A stretch of 44,511 nt of DNA from Polynucleobacter sp. (GTDB taxonomy: Bacteria > Pseudomonadota > Gammaproteobacteria > Burkholderiales > Burkholderiaceae): NCBI GenBank assembly GCA_016462905.1, contig JAEMSI010000003.1, forward strand, positions 34,445 through 78,955, given 5' to 3'. Below are positions 8,499 to 17,697 of this stretch, in pieces; the first letter of the stretch is position 1, and each line of letters begins with the position of its first letter. The position numbers and the translations under genes are program-made. The notes beneath the pieces were generated by a model. It saw nothing but the letters and a program-made list of their open reading frames with translations. It made no database searches and had not been told where the DNA came from.

Positions 8499-9233
8499 AT
8501 GAAAGTTGCATACGTTACTGGCGGTATGGGTGGAATTGGTACTTCGATTTGCCAGCGTTTGGCAAAAGAGGGTTTTAAAGTCGTTGCCGGTTGTGGCCCA
8601 AACTCCCCACGTAAGGACCGTTGGCTAAAAGAACAAAAAGAGCTTGGGTATGACTTTTCGGCATCCGAAGGTAATGTGGCGGATTGGGAGAGTACCAAAC
8701 AGGCTTTTGAAAAAGTCAAAGCGGAAGTCGGTCGTGTCGATGTGTTAGTGAACAATGCAGGCATTACGCGCGACACCGTATTTCGTAAAATGACGCCCGA
8801 CGATTGGAAAGCGGTGATTGATACCAATCTGAATTCTCTATTTAATGTTACCAAGCAAGTGATCGAGGGGATGGTTGAGAACAATTGGGGTCGGATTGTT
8901 AATATTTCTTCCGTAAATGGTCAAAAAGGCCAATTCGGTCAAACCAATTATTCGACTGCAAAAGCAGGAATTCATGGTTTTACGATGGCTTTAGCGCAAG
9001 AAGTTGCTGGCAAGGGTGTAACGGTCAATACCGTATCGCCTGGTTATATTGGGACTGAGATGGTTAGGGCTGTTCGCCCTGATGTACTGGAAAAGATCGT
9101 AGCTGGAATTCCTGTAAAACGCTTGGGTACACCCGAAGAAATTGCCTCAATCTGTGCTTGGATTGCCTCAGATGATGCGGCTTTTGCTACTGGCGCTGAT
9201 TTTTCCTTGAATGGTGGCATGCATACAGGCTAA
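8499..9233 (+). CDS. phaB: Acetoacetyl-CoA reductase PhaB
   Basis: An NADPH-preferring short-chain dehydrogenase that reduces acetoacetyl-CoA to (R)-3-hydroxybutyryl-CoA, the monomer for PhaC. The 244-aa protein has the Rossmann motif TGGMGGIGTSIC at the N-terminus, NNAG at the usual place, the catalytic Ser region VNISSVNG and the YSTAKAG motif with catalytic Tyr and Lys. The PhaB-type segment GCGPNSPRKDRWL is also present. AGGGG at 8487-8491 lies 7 nt before ATG 8499; ATG 8496 and TTG 8493 are also in frame. It sits 79 bp after phaC, so it is probably in the same operon. Confidence 0.95.
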   Translation: MKVAYVTGGMGGIGTSICQRLAKEGFKVVAGCGPNSPRKDRWLKEQKELGYDFSASEGNVADWESTKQAFEKVKAEVGRVDVLVNNAGITRDTVFRKMTPDDWKAVIDTNLNSLFNVTKQVIEGMVENNWGRIVNISSVNGQKGQFGQTNYSTAKAGIHGFTMALAQEVAGKGVTVNTVSPGYIGTEMVRAVRPDVLEKIVAGIPVKRLGTPEEIASICAWIASDDAAFATGADFSLNGGMHTG

Positions 9234-9273
9234 ACTTCGCTTATTCTGCAGCGCAATCAAGTAAGGAAATACG

Positions 9274-9840
9274 ATGGCTTCCAAGATGAAAAAGGGTGGT
9301 GATGAACGTCTGATTAAGAAGTATCCCAATCGACGTTTGTACGACACCCAAACTAGCGCCTATGTGACCTTATCCGACATCAAGAATTTGGTGATGTCGA
9401 GTGAGCCTTTTAAAGTACTCGACGCCAAAACCGATGAGGATTTAACACGTAGCATTCTCTTGCAAATTATTTTGGAAGAGGAGTCTTGCGGTATGCCCGT
9501 ATTTTCGACGCAAATGTTACAGCAGGTGATTCGTTTTTACGGCCATTCGATGCAAAGTTTAATGGGCAATCATCTTGAGAAGACCATGCAATCATTTATG
9601 GATATTCACAATAAATTGTCTGAGCAATCGCAAGGGATGGCAACTGGTGTTCCTGGTAGCGATGCGTGGGCGCAAATGATGCATCTACAAAATCCATTTA
9701 TGCAAAATTTAATGGGCTCGTATATGGATCAAAGCAAAGATTTATTTCTGAAGATGCAAGAGCAGATGCAGAAATCGAGCAATCTGTTTCCCGGTTTTCC
9801 ATTTGCCAAAACACCTGCGAACCCTGCTAAAGAATCATGA
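9274..9840 (+). CDS. phaR: Polyhydroxyalkanoate synthesis repressor PhaR
   Basis: PhaR is a DNA- and PHB-binding repressor that couples phasin expression to the presence of polymer granules. The 188-aa protein opens with the highly conserved DNA-binding/accumulation-regulator region (RLIKKYPNRRLYDTQTSAYV, then TLSDIKNLV), followed by the second PHB-accumulation domain (TRSILLQIILEEE...MLQQVIRFYG). The C-terminus is Met/Gln-rich and probably granule-interacting. AAGGAAAT before ATG 9274 is a good ribosome-binding site. The gene follows phaB by 40 bp, as in other Burkholderiales pha operons. No phasin (phaP) gene is in the window, so the regulated target must lie elsewhere. Confidence 0.93.
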   Translation: MASKMKKGGDERLIKKYPNRRLYDTQTSAYVTLSDIKNLVMSSEPFKVLDAKTDEDLTRSILLQIILEEESCGMPVFSTQMLQQVIRFYGHSMQSLMGNHLEKTMQSFMDIHNKLSEQSQGMATGVPGSDAWAQMMHLQNPFMQNLMGSYMDQSKDLFLKMQEQMQKSSNLFPGFPFAKTPANPAKES

Positions 9841-9855
9841 TTCAAAGTCCTGCGC

Positions 9856-11214
9856 GTGACAAGTAAAGTAGGTTTCGTTTCTTTGGGCTGTCCCAAAGCC
9901 TTAGTTGATTCTGAATTAATTCTCACGCAGTTAAGTGCCGAAGGTTATGAGACCGCGAAGGATTATGCGGGTGCCGATTTGGTGATTGTGAATACCTGTG
10001 GTTTTATCGATTCGGCGGTGGAAGAGAGTCTAAATGCGATTGGCGAAGCTTTAGCCGAAAATGGCAAGGTGATTGTTACCGGTTGTTTAGGCGCCAAAAA
10101 AAGTGCCGATGGTGGCGATTTAATCCGAAGCATTCACCCTAAGGTATTGGCAGTAACTGGTCCGCACGCTACCGACGAGGTGATGCAGGCAGTGCATCAG
10201 CACTTACCCAAACCGCATGATCCTTTTGTGGATTTGGTTCCGCCGATTGGTGTCAAGCTCACACCAAAACATTATGCGTATTTAAAAATATCCGAAGGCT
10301 GTAATCATCGCTGTACCTTTTGCATCATTCCCAGTATGCGTGGCGATTTGGTGTCGCGTCCGATTGGTGATGTGTTATCGGAGGCGCAGCGCTTATTTGA
10401 GTCTGGTGTTAAAGAGTTATTGGTGGTTTCGCAAGACACCAGTGCCTATGGAGTTGATATTCAATATCGCACAGGATTTTGGGATGGAAAACCCGTCAAA
10501 ACCCGTTTGTACGATCTGGCCAAAGCATTGCATGATTTAGCACGTCAACACGAGGCGTGGGTGCGATTGCATTATGTTTATCCATACCCGCACGTCGATG
10601 CGATTTTGCCTTTGATGGCTGAATTTGCAGAGAACGGCTCTGGTTTATTGCCTTATCTCGATATTCCCTTGCAACATGCGCATCCCGATGTATTAAAGCG
10701 TATGAAGCGGCCTGCGAGTGGTGAGAAAAATTTAGAGCGGATTGAAGCGTGGCGTCAGGTTTGCCCTGATCTTGTGATTCGCAGTACCTTTATCGCCGGT
10801 TTTCCAGGCGAAACCGCAGACGAATTTAATTACTTACTCGATTTTATGCGCGTCGCCAAAATTGATCGCGCGGGATGTTTTGCTTATTCTCCCGTGGAAG
10901 GCGCGCTAGCCAATCAGTTACCAAACCCAGTACCTGATGACTTACGTGAACAACGGCGCGCTGATTTTATGGCGATTGCCGAAACCGAATCGGCTAAACG
11001 GTTGCAACGCTTGGTGGGAAAACGTCTCCGAATTTTGGTCGATCGGGTCGACGAACAGGGTGGTATTGGCCGAACTGCGGGTGATGCGCCTGAGATTGAC
11101 GGATTAGTGCGGATTTTGCCTGCCAATAAACCATCGAAACGTTATCGGGTGGGTGAGTTTATCAAAGCAAGAATTGTGAGCGCCCAAGGCCACGACTTAC
11201 TCGCTGAGGTTTAG
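9856..11214 (+). CDS. rimO: Ribosomal protein uS12 (S12) Asp methylthiotransferase RimO
   Basis: RimO is a radical-SAM enzyme that adds a methylthio group to the conserved aspartate of ribosomal protein S12. The 452-aa protein shows the three domains in order. The N-terminal UPF0004 domain has cluster cysteines in [14 protein letters not shown] and VTGCLGA. The radical-SAM domain carries CNHRCTFC (Cys149, 153 and 156). A C-terminal TRAM domain ends the protein. GTG 9856 is the start, 15 bp after the phaR stop, so it is probably co-transcribed with the pha genes although it has no known role in PHB metabolism. Confidence 0.95.
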   Translation: MTSKVGFVSLGCPKALVDSELILTQLSAEGYETAKDYAGADLVIVNTCGFIDSAVEESLNAIGEALAENGKVIVTGCLGAKKSADGGDLIRSIHPKVLAVTGPHATDEVMQAVHQHLPKPHDPFVDLVPPIGVKLTPKHYAYLKISEGCNHRCTFCIIPSMRGDLVSRPIGDVLSEAQRLFESGVKELLVVSQDTSAYGVDIQYRTGFWDGKPVKTRLYDLAKALHDLARQHEAWVRLHYVYPYPHVDAILPLMAEFAENGSGLLPYLDIPLQHAHPDVLKRMKRPASGEKNLERIEAWRQVCPDLVIRSTFIAGFPGETADEFNYLLDFMRVAKIDRAGCFAYSPVEGALANQLPNPVPDDLREQRRADFMAIAETESAKRLQRLVGKRLRILVDRVDEQGGIGRTAGDAPEIDGLVRILPANKPSKRYRVGEFIKARIVSAQGHDLLAEV

Positions 11215-11244
11215 ATCTTAGTCACAGAAAGTAGGATAATTGCT

Positions 11245-11268
11245 GAAATTGTTATTTTTAGTAATTTC
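11245..11268. repeat. Imperfect inverted repeat upstream of the thiolase gene
   Basis: Arms GAAATT (11245-11250) and AATTTC (11263-11268) are perfectly complementary, with an AT-rich centre. A GATAAT lies at 11235-11240, so a transcript starting about 7 nt later would begin inside the repeat. It could be an operator or a 5' hairpin; it lacks the T-tract of a terminator. Confidence 0.3.
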
Positions 11269-11296
11269 TGAATGAATTATTCCAAGGGGAAGTGAT

Positions 11297-12481
11297 ATGA
11301 CTCGCGATGTCGTTGTTTTAAGTGCGGTACGTTCCGCAATCGGTGGTTTTGGTGGCAGTTTAAGTAGCTTAGAGCCCTCTGAATTGGGCGGTATGGTGAT
11401 GAAAGAGGCGGTAACTCGCTCTGGCGTCGACCCACAAAAAATTAATTACGTGACGGTGGGAAATACCATTCCTACCGATAATCGCTATGCCTATGTGGCA
11501 CGCGTCGCTTCGATTCAAGCGGGCTTGCCAATGGAATCGGTAGCCATGGCAGTAAATCGTTTATGCAGTTCTGGTTTGCAAGCGATTGTGACAAGTGCAC
11601 AGGCGATTATGCTTAATGATTGCGACTATGGTGTTGGCGGCGGTGTTGAGGTGATGTCGCGCGGGATGTATGGTTCACCGGCGATGCGCAGTGGTGCGCG
11701 GATGGGCGATACCAAGATGATTGATTTGATGGTTTCGGTTTTAACTGACCCATTTGGGGTTGGTCATATGGGTATTACGGCTGAGAATTTAGCTGAAAAA
11801 TGGAAGTCTTCACGCGAGGAGCAAGATGCAGTAGCAGTTGAATCGCATCGTCGGGCAGCGGTGGCAATTAAAGAGGGTCGTTTTAAATCCCAAATTGTGC
11901 CGATTACGATTAAATCCCGTAAGGGCGATGTCGTCTTTGATACCGATGAACATTGCAAGCCTGATACGACCATGGAAACGCTGGCCAAGATGAAGCCCGC
12001 ATTTAAAAAAGAGGGCGGCACTGTTACAGCAGGTAATGCTTCTGGAATTAATGATGGCGCCGCTTTTTTTGTTTTAGCAGCAGCTGATGTGGCGGCTAAG
12101 GCAGGGCAAAAACCATTAGCGCGTTTAGTCTCGTATGCAGTTGCTGGTGTACCGAATCACATTATGGGCGAAGGTCCGATTCCTGCTTCTAAATTAGCTT
12201 TATCGCGCGCCGGTTTAACGCTAGACAAAATAGATGTGATTGAATCCAATGAAGCCTTTGCTGCTCAAGCTCTGGCAGTCACCAAAGGTTTGGGTTTAGA
12301 TCCTGCTAAAACGAATGTGAATGGCGGTGCGATTGCATTGGGCCATCCGATTGGTTGCTCAGGCGCTGCCATTGCGACGAAAGCGATTCACGAGTTGCAT
12401 CGTGTGAATGGGAAATACGCTTTGGTAACGATGTGTATTGGTGGTGGCCAAGGCATTGCCGTGGTGTTTGAACGCCTGTAA
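11297..12481 (+). CDS. bktB: Acetyl-CoA acetyltransferase / beta-ketothiolase (BktB-like)
   Basis: A biosynthetic-type thiolase that condenses two acyl-CoAs, giving acetoacetyl-CoA for PhaB. The 394-aa protein has the acyl-accepting Cys90 in NRLCSSGLQA, His350 in LGHPIGCSG and the second catalytic Cys380 in MCIGGGQG. Segments such as DTDEH and ALVTMCIGGGQGIA recall BktB of Cupriavidus more than PhaA, but the assignment within the family is not certain. AAGGGGAAG before ATG 11297 is a strong ribosome-binding site. In classical phaCAB operons the thiolase sits between phaC and phaB. Here it is displaced behind rimO with an 82-bp gap that may hold its own promoter. It converges on mfd with only 6 bp between stops. 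Confidence 0.92.
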   Translation: MTRDVVVLSAVRSAIGGFGGSLSSLEPSELGGMVMKEAVTRSGVDPQKINYVTVGNTIPTDNRYAYVARVASIQAGLPMESVAMAVNRLCSSGLQAIVTSAQAIMLNDCDYGVGGGVEVMSRGMYGSPAMRSGARMGDTKMIDLMVSVLTDPFGVGHMGITAENLAEKWKSSREEQDAVAVESHRRAAVAIKEGRFKSQIVPITIKSRKGDVVFDTDEHCKPDTTMETLAKMKPAFKKEGGTVTAGNASGINDGAAFFVLAAADVAAKAGQKPLARLVSYAVAGVPNHIMGEGPIPASKLALSRAGLTLDKIDVIESNEAFAAQALAVTKGLGLDPAKTNVNGGAIALGHPIGCSGAAIATKAIHELHRVNGKYALVTMCIGGGQGIAVVFERL

Positions 12482-12487
12482 TTTGCT

Positions 12488-15400
12488 TTAACTGAGCACT
12501 GCTGTGGGTTTTGTGGGCGGGGTGCTTTGTACTAGAGCCGAGCTTAGGCGTTTCATGACCATTCGAATTGCTTCAATGCGTTGCTCGAGTTTTTCGAAAT
12601 CATTTTCTTTTTTGGGTAGATATTTAATCCGATCTGGTCCATTGAGTTGAATTTGTTTTTCGCTTTGGACTAATTGAATGATTCGTAAGGGGTCGAGTGG
12701 CGGGTTGGGTATAAATTGCAATTGAATTTGCACGGGGTTGGCGTCGATTTTTTTAATTCCCAATAAGCTCATTTCTAAACGAAGACGGTGCGTTTCGTAA
12801 AACGCTTTGGCAGCATCGGGTAGATTACCAAAGCGATCAATTAATTCTTCGCGGAGATTGCTGAGTTCACTAAAGTCATTGGTGTTGGCGAAGCGTTTGT
12901 ATAAAGAAAGGCGCTCGTGCACATCGGGGCAATACTCCGCAGGTAATAAAGCGGGTACCCCTAAATTGACATCGGTCGTCGCTTGGAGAGGCTTTAATAG
13001 ATCGGGCTCCTCGCCGTTACGAAGCGATTTCACGGCGCGGTTTAGCATTTCGGTATAAAGCTGGAAACCAATCTCATGAATATCACCCGATTGTTTATCG
13101 CCCAATACTTCACCAGCTCCACGAATTTCGAGATCGTGCATGGCGAGATAAAAACCCGACCCTAATTCTTCCATGGCCTGAATCGCATCTAGGCGGAGGG
13201 TGGCCTGTTTGCTTAAGGCTTCTGGGTCGGGTACTAATAAATAAGCATAGGCTTGGTGATGCGAGCGACCGACTCGACCACGTAATTGGTGGAGTTGCGC
13301 TAAGCCAAATTTATCGGCACGGTGCATGATGATGGTGTTGGCAGTGGGGACGTCAATCCCCGTTTCAATAATCGTAGTGCATAAGAGCACATTATTACGT
13401 TGCGTCACAAAATCACGCATCACCGCCTCGAGTTCGCGTTCGTGCATTTGCCCATGAGCCACAGTAATTCTGGCTTCGGGTAATAAAATTTGCAGAGCTT
13501 GTTTGCGATTTTGAATCGTATCGACTTCATTGTGTAAAAAATAAACCTGACCGCCGCGTTTAATTTCACGCAACACCGCTTCGCGAATCACGGCATCACC
13601 TTCACGACGCACGAAGGTTTTAATTGCTAGACGTTTTTGTGGTGCCGTTGCTATCACCGAAAAGTCGCGTAATCCTTCGAGAGCCATGCCTAAGGTTCTA
13701 GGGATCGGCGTAGCCGTTAGAGTGAGAATATCGACTTCAGCGCGCATCGCTTTGAGAGCATCTTTTTGCCTTACGCCAAAACGATGTTCTTCGTCCACAA
13801 TCACTAAACCGAGTCGATTAAATTGCGTTTCTTTAGAGAGTAATTTATGAGTACCAATCACAATATCGGCCTCTCCCGATGCAATCGCTGCTAGCGCTTG
13901 ATTAATCTCTTGAGTGGTTTTAAAGCGCGATAGTTCAACAATTTTTACTGGCCATGGTGCAAAGCGATCCTTCCAGGTGCTGGCATGTTGTTCTGCTAAG
14001 AGGGTGGTGGGCGCCAAAATAGCCACCTGCTTGCCACCCATTACAGCAACAAAGCTGGCGCGTAAGGCGACCTCGGTTTTTCCAAAGCCAACATCACCAC
14101 AAACCAAGCGATCCATTGGTTTTCCGCTGGTCATGTCGCCAATCACAGCGGCGATGGCATTAGCTTGATCGGGAGTTTCTTCAAAACCAAAGCTTTCGGC
14201 AAAGGCAGCGTAATCATGGGCAGAAAATTCAAAGGCATGACCCTTGCGAATCGCTCGAGCTGCATAGAGTGCTAATAGTTCAGCTGCGGTATCGCGAATT
14301 TGTTGGGCGGCTTTGCGTTTGGCTTTATCCCATTGGCCTGAGCCTAATTGATGTAACGGGGCTGAATCAGGATCGGCGCCGGCATAGCGCGTGACTTGTT
14401 GTAATTGTTGAACTGGCACATACAAAGTGGCTTGGTTGGCGTATTGCAAATGAAGGAATTCTTCAAAAACGGGATCGAGTTTGGCGCCGGCGATATTGAG
14501 TAATACCAAGCCTTGATAGCGTCCAATTCCATGTTCAACGTGCACCACCGGATCACCGACTTTCAGTTCCGATAAATCTTTAAATAGGGTGTCGGGGTCG
14601 GTATTAGTGTCACGCCCTTGTTTGCGTTGCCGAGCTGTGTGCGTAAAGAGTTCTGCTTCGGTAATCAGGATGCAATTTTTTTCGAGCCAACTAAAACCGT
14701 TCAATAGGGGTGCTAAACAAATCGCAAAGCGAAAATCGCTTTGAATGAAGGCGGCCACCGATTCGCTATCTTGAGGCTTTAATGGATACAGTGGCTGTGG
14801 GGATAAATTACTTTCCTCGATCAGCTGTCGCAAGGATTCGCGTCGACCTGCGCTATCGGCGCAAATTAAAACGCGTGCTTGGGATTTTTCGACCGTATTA
14901 CGTAATCGTTGCAGAGGATCCGATTCGCGGCGCTGGACTGATACATCGGGAACGGGTAAAAAAATCAGGTTGGCGTTTTCTGGGTTGGCATTTTCTTGAT
15001 CTGCGGTTTTAATTACGGTTTCAATCGCCTTATCAATCACTTTATCAATCACTAAGCGGGCATAGGGCTTGAGTCGTGAAAAGAATGCATCTACCTCTAG
15101 GAATAGTGCGCTGGGCGGTAATACCGGTCTTTCCGAATCATGCTTTAGAAAGTTGTAGCGCTGTTCGGTATCTTTCCAAAACTGACGAATTGCCTCTTCG
15201 ATAGGACCGACTGTCAACACCCAAACTGGGTCCTTGTTTTGATCGCTTTGGGCTGAGCGCGGAAAATAATCGAAAACAGTGGCGGTTTGATCAAAAAATA
15301 AAGGTAAATACGATTCAATTCCCGCGCTTGGAATTCCGCTGCTGACGTCTTTGTAAACCGAGCAACGGGTTGGATCGCCTTCAATCGCTTCTCGCCACCG

Positions 15401-16105
15401 ACCACGAAACGCGGTGCGCGCTTCTTCATCAAAAGGAAACTCATGCCCAGGTAATAAACGAATTTCTTTAACTGGGTAGAGACTGCGTTGCGTATCGGGG
15501 TCAAAGGCGCGAATTTGTTCGATTTCATCGCCGAATAAATCGAGGCGGTAAGGCAGGGTTGAGCCCATTGGAAACAAATCGATTAAGCCACCACGAATAC
15601 TGTATTCACCAGGACGCATCACAGCGCTGACGGGATCGTATCCAGCTTGCTGTAATTGCAAACGCAAGGCTGCTTCGTTAAGACTCTCACCTTGTTTGAA
15701 GAAAAAGGTGTGTGCTGATAAAAATAGTGGCGGCCCTAATTTTTGTAGTGCGGTCGTAATCGGAATTAAAACGACATCACACGAACCATTCAACATGTCA
15801 TGCAAGGTCGCAAGGCGTTCCGATATTAAATCTTGATGGGGTGAGAAATGGTCGTAGGGCAGAATTTCCCAATCGGGTAATAAACGAATTTTGAGAAGTG
15901 GCGCAAAACTCGGAATTTCTTCAAGCAGTCGTTGGGCTTCGAGTGCCTGCGCGCAAAATACCACCATCAGCGAGTATTGTTGGCGTTGTTGTTGGGCTAC
16001 TTGCGCTATCAGAGCAGCATCAGAAGAGCCCACTATGTTTGAAAAGGTAAAGCGCTGCCCAACCCGCAAAGCGGGGATAGGGGGTAATGGCGCAGCAATG
16101 GACAT
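12488..16105 (-). CDS. mfd: Transcription-repair coupling factor Mfd
   Basis: Mfd is a DNA translocase that removes RNA polymerase stalled at lesions and recruits UvrA. At 1205 aa it is somewhat longer than the usual 1150 or so. Visible parts in order are the UvrB-like N-terminal module (RPGEYSIRGGLIDLFP), the RNA-polymerase-interaction domain (KVGDPVVHVEHGIGRYQGL) and the translocase with Walker A GDVGFGKTEVAL, then DEEHRFGVRQKD, LTLTATPIPRTL and the TRG region. A C-terminal UvrA-binding-like domain ends the protein. Extra residues include two short in-frame duplications (VIDK twice, then ENANP/ENANL) in a linker between the N-terminal modules. The start ATG at 16105 diverges from ispD by 47 bp. 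Confidence 0.95.
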   Translation of the reverse strand: MSIAAPLPPIPALRVGQRFTFSNIVGSSDAALIAQVAQQQRQQYSLMVVFCAQALEAQRLLEEIPSFAPLLKIRLLPDWEILPYDHFSPHQDLISERLATLHDMLNGSCDVVLIPITTALQKLGPPLFLSAHTFFFKQGESLNEAALRLQLQQAGYDPVSAVMRPGEYSIRGGLIDLFPMGSTLPYRLDLFGDEIEQIRAFDPDTQRSLYPVKEIRLLPGHEFPFDEEARTAFRGRWREAIEGDPTRCSVYKDVSSGIPSAGIESYLPLFFDQTATVFDYFPRSAQSDQNKDPVWVLTVGPIEEAIRQFWKDTEQRYNFLKHDSERPVLPPSALFLEVDAFFSRLKPYARLVIDKVIDKAIETVIKTADQENANPENANLIFLPVPDVSVQRRESDPLQRLRNTVEKSQARVLICADSAGRRESLRQLIEESNLSPQPLYPLKPQDSESVAAFIQSDFRFAICLAPLLNGFSWLEKNCILITEAELFTHTARQRKQGRDTNTDPDTLFKDLSELKVGDPVVHVEHGIGRYQGLVLLNIAGAKLDPVFEEFLHLQYANQATLYVPVQQLQQVTRYAGADPDSAPLHQLGSGQWDKAKRKAAQQIRDTAAELLALYAARAIRKGHAFEFSAHDYAAFAESFGFEETPDQANAIAAVIGDMTSGKPMDRLVCGDVGFGKTEVALRASFVAVMGGKQVAILAPTTLLAEQHASTWKDRFAPWPVKIVELSRFKTTQEINQALAAIASGEADIVIGTHKLLSKETQFNRLGLVIVDEEHRFGVRQKDALKAMRAEVDILTLTATPIPRTLGMALEGLRDFSVIATAPQKRLAIKTFVRREGDAVIREAVLREIKRGGQVYFLHNEVDTIQNRKQALQILLPEARITVAHGQMHERELEAVMRDFVTQRNNVLLCTTIIETGIDVPTANTIIMHRADKFGLAQLHQLRGRVGRSHHQAYAYLLVPDPEALSKQATLRLDAIQAMEELGSGFYLAMHDLEIRGAGEVLGDKQSGDIHEIGFQLYTEMLNRAVKSLRNGEEPDLLKPLQATTDVNLGVPALLPAEYCPDVHERLSLYKRFANTNDFSELSNLREELIDRFGNLPDAAKAFYETHRLRLEMSLLGIKKIDANPVQIQLQFIPNPPLDPLRIIQLVQSEKQIQLNGPDRIKYLPKKENDFEKLEQRIEAIRMVMKRLSSALVQSTPPTKPTAVLS
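14970..14999. repeat. 15-bp imperfect tandem duplication inside mfd
   Basis: Two adjacent 15-bp units, TTGGCGTTTTCTGGG and TTGGCATTTTCTTGA, encode on the minus strand a doubled ENAN-type motif in a linker of Mfd. The copies differ at a few positions and frame is kept. Confidence 0.7.
15029..15052. repeat. 12-bp tandem duplication inside mfd
   Basis: CTTATCAATCAC is followed directly by TTTATCAATCAC. Read on the minus strand this gives VIDK twice in Mfd, in the same linker as the 15-bp duplication 30 bp away. Confidence 0.8.
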
Positions 16106-16152
16106 CGATTCTCATTATAGAATCAGGCATAACTTCTGAAAGTGAACTATTT

Positions 16153-16908
16153 ATGACGTATCCCAAAGCCGCTTGTCATGCGATCTTGCCCGCAGCAGGG
16201 GTCGGAGCACGTTTAAGCGCTGCTGGCGATACCCATCAGCCCAAGCAATTTCGTCTCTTGGCAGGTAAACCAATGCTCTTGTATGCGGTCGAGGCTTTTA
16301 TGGATTGCCCGCAAATCGAATCAATTTGGTTGGGACTGAGTTCTGGGATGGCTAAACCAGTCGAGGCACTGCTAGCAGGATTAAAAGATCGTAATAAACC
16401 GATACATTGTTTGGAAACGGGCGGAGCGACGCGTCAATTAACGGTAATGAATACCTTGGCGGCGATGTTAAAACAGAATGTTGACGCTCAAGATTGGGCT
16501 TTAGTACACGATGCAGCGCGCCCAGGAATTACGCCGCACTTAATTCAGCATTTAATCGAGCAGGTCGTGGCGCAGGGAGAGAGTCCTTATGTCGGTGGTT
16601 TATTAGCGATGCCAATGGCCGATACGGTTAAAGAAGCGGTCTTGAGTTCGAATCATTCCAAACGCACCATCGATCGCAGTCGCTTATGGCAAGCACAGAC
16701 TCCACAAATGTTTCGTTTGCATGCCTTATTAGAAGCTCTGCAGGCAGCAACTGCAGCAGGTGACAATGTGACCGATGAAGCGAGCGCGATCGAAGCGCTT
16801 GGGGGGCATCCTTTGTTGGTTGAGGGCGCTGCCTACAATTTAAAAGTGACGCAAGCAGCCGATTGGCTACTGATGGAGTCCTTATTAAAAAATGAGGTAT
16901 CTTCGTAA
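16153..16908 (+). CDS. ispD: 2-C-methyl-D-erythritol 4-phosphate cytidylyltransferase IspD
   Basis: IspD activates methylerythritol phosphate with CTP in the MEP route to isoprenoids. From ATG 16153 it is 251 aa. The frame is open further upstream to 16087, but that part overlaps the 5' end of mfd and precedes the conserved N-terminus, so I excluded it. The nucleotide-binding motif [13 protein letters not shown] is followed by the lysine of QPKQF. Later motifs include VHDAARPGI and the C-terminal [12 protein letters not shown]. The stop is immediately followed by the ispF start, the usual ispD-ispF pairing. Confidence 0.95.
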   Translation: MTYPKAACHAILPAAGVGARLSAAGDTHQPKQFRLLAGKPMLLYAVEAFMDCPQIESIWLGLSSGMAKPVEALLAGLKDRNKPIHCLETGGATRQLTVMNTLAAMLKQNVDAQDWALVHDAARPGITPHLIQHLIEQVVAQGESPYVGGLLAMPMADTVKEAVLSSNHSKRTIDRSRLWQAQTPQMFRLHALLEALQAATAAGDNVTDEASAIEALGGHPLLVEGAAYNLKVTQAADWLLMESLLKNEVSS

Positions 16909-16909
16909 T

Positions 16910-17410
16910 ATGAGTTCAGCAAACACCTCGGTACCATTTCGAATTGGTCAAGGCTACGATATCCATGCTCTAGTGGAGGGTCGGCGTTTGATTTTGGGCG
17001 GGGTTTTGATTCCGTATGAAAAAGGCTTATTGGGGCATTCGGATGCCGATGCACTCTTGCATGCGATTACCGATGCGCTCCTTGGCGCAGCTGGTTTACA
17101 TGACATCGGCCAATTATTTCCTGATGACGATGCGCGTTTTAAAGATATGGATAGCAGAGTGCTGTTGCGATCAGCTTTACAAAAGGTTCAGGCGACTGGT
17201 TTACAAGTAGGCAATGTCGATGCGACGATTATTTGTCAAAAACCGAAACTGGCTGCTCATATTCCCGATATGGTCAAGAATATTGCCAGTGATTTGGGGG
17301 TTAATTCGAGCCATATCAACATTAAAGCCAAGACCAATGAAGCAATGGGGCATTTGGGTCGGGGCGAGGGGATTGCGGTCCATGCGGTGGCCTTGCTGTA
17401 TCGGCACTAA
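16910..17410 (+). CDS. ispF: 2-C-methyl-D-erythritol 2,4-cyclodiphosphate synthase IspF
   Basis: IspF closes the cyclic diphosphate in the MEP pathway. From ATG 16910 it is 166 aa, close to the family length. The metal-binding motif GYDIHAL and the conserved [20 protein letters not shown] are present, as is [20 protein letters not shown] near the C-terminus. An ATG at 16892 inside ispD is in frame and would add six residues. A GAGG at 16894-16897 lies somewhat far (12 nt) before 16910, so the choice is tentative. It is translationally linked to ispD. No terminator is visible before the tRNA-Leu gene. Confidence 0.94.
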   Translation: MSSANTSVPFRIGQGYDIHALVEGRRLILGGVLIPYEKGLLGHSDADALLHAITDALLGAAGLHDIGQLFPDDDARFKDMDSRVLLRSALQKVQATGLQVGNVDATIICQKPKLAAHIPDMVKNIASDLGVNSSHINIKAKTNEAMGHLGRGEGIAVHAVALLYRH

Positions 17411-17463
17411 GCAAGGCTCTAGGCTGATCTAGCCGATTCGGCACTTTTATCGCTAAGACATTG

Positions 17464-17469
17464 TAAAAT
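17464..17469 (+). promoter_or_regulatory. Possible -10 box for tRNA-Leu
   Basis: TAAAAT lies 73 bp before the tRNA. No good -35 hexamer is visible at the correct distance, so this is tentative. Confidence 0.3.
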
Positions 17470-17542
17470 CAACCCTTTTAGTGAATTCTAGGCTGAGTTG
17501 TCACCAACGGTAAGGCTCGCAGGAGCAGTTTTTCTTTTTACT

Positions 17543-17629
17543 GCGAGGATGGCGAAATTGGTAGACGCACCAGGTTTAGGTCCTGACGCCAGAAATGGTG
17601 TGGGGGTTCGAGTCCCCCTCCTCGCACCA
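17543..17629 (+). tRNA. tRNA-Leu (anticodon TAG)
   Basis: An 87-nt class II tRNA with a long variable arm. The acceptor GCGAGGA pairs with TCCTCGC, followed by discriminator A and an encoded CCA. The anticodon loop TTTAGGT holds TAG. The D-arm GGCGAAATTGGTAGACGC and the T-loop GTTCGAGTC are typical of tRNA-Leu. The outermost anticodon-stem pair is C-A rather than Watson-Crick. It lies between ispF and tig. Confidence 0.95.
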
Positions 17630-17697
17630 CATGGCTGCTCGGTTTGGAATTCAGTATGGAATAAAAAGTAATTGATTAACTTTCTTGAGATGAGGCA

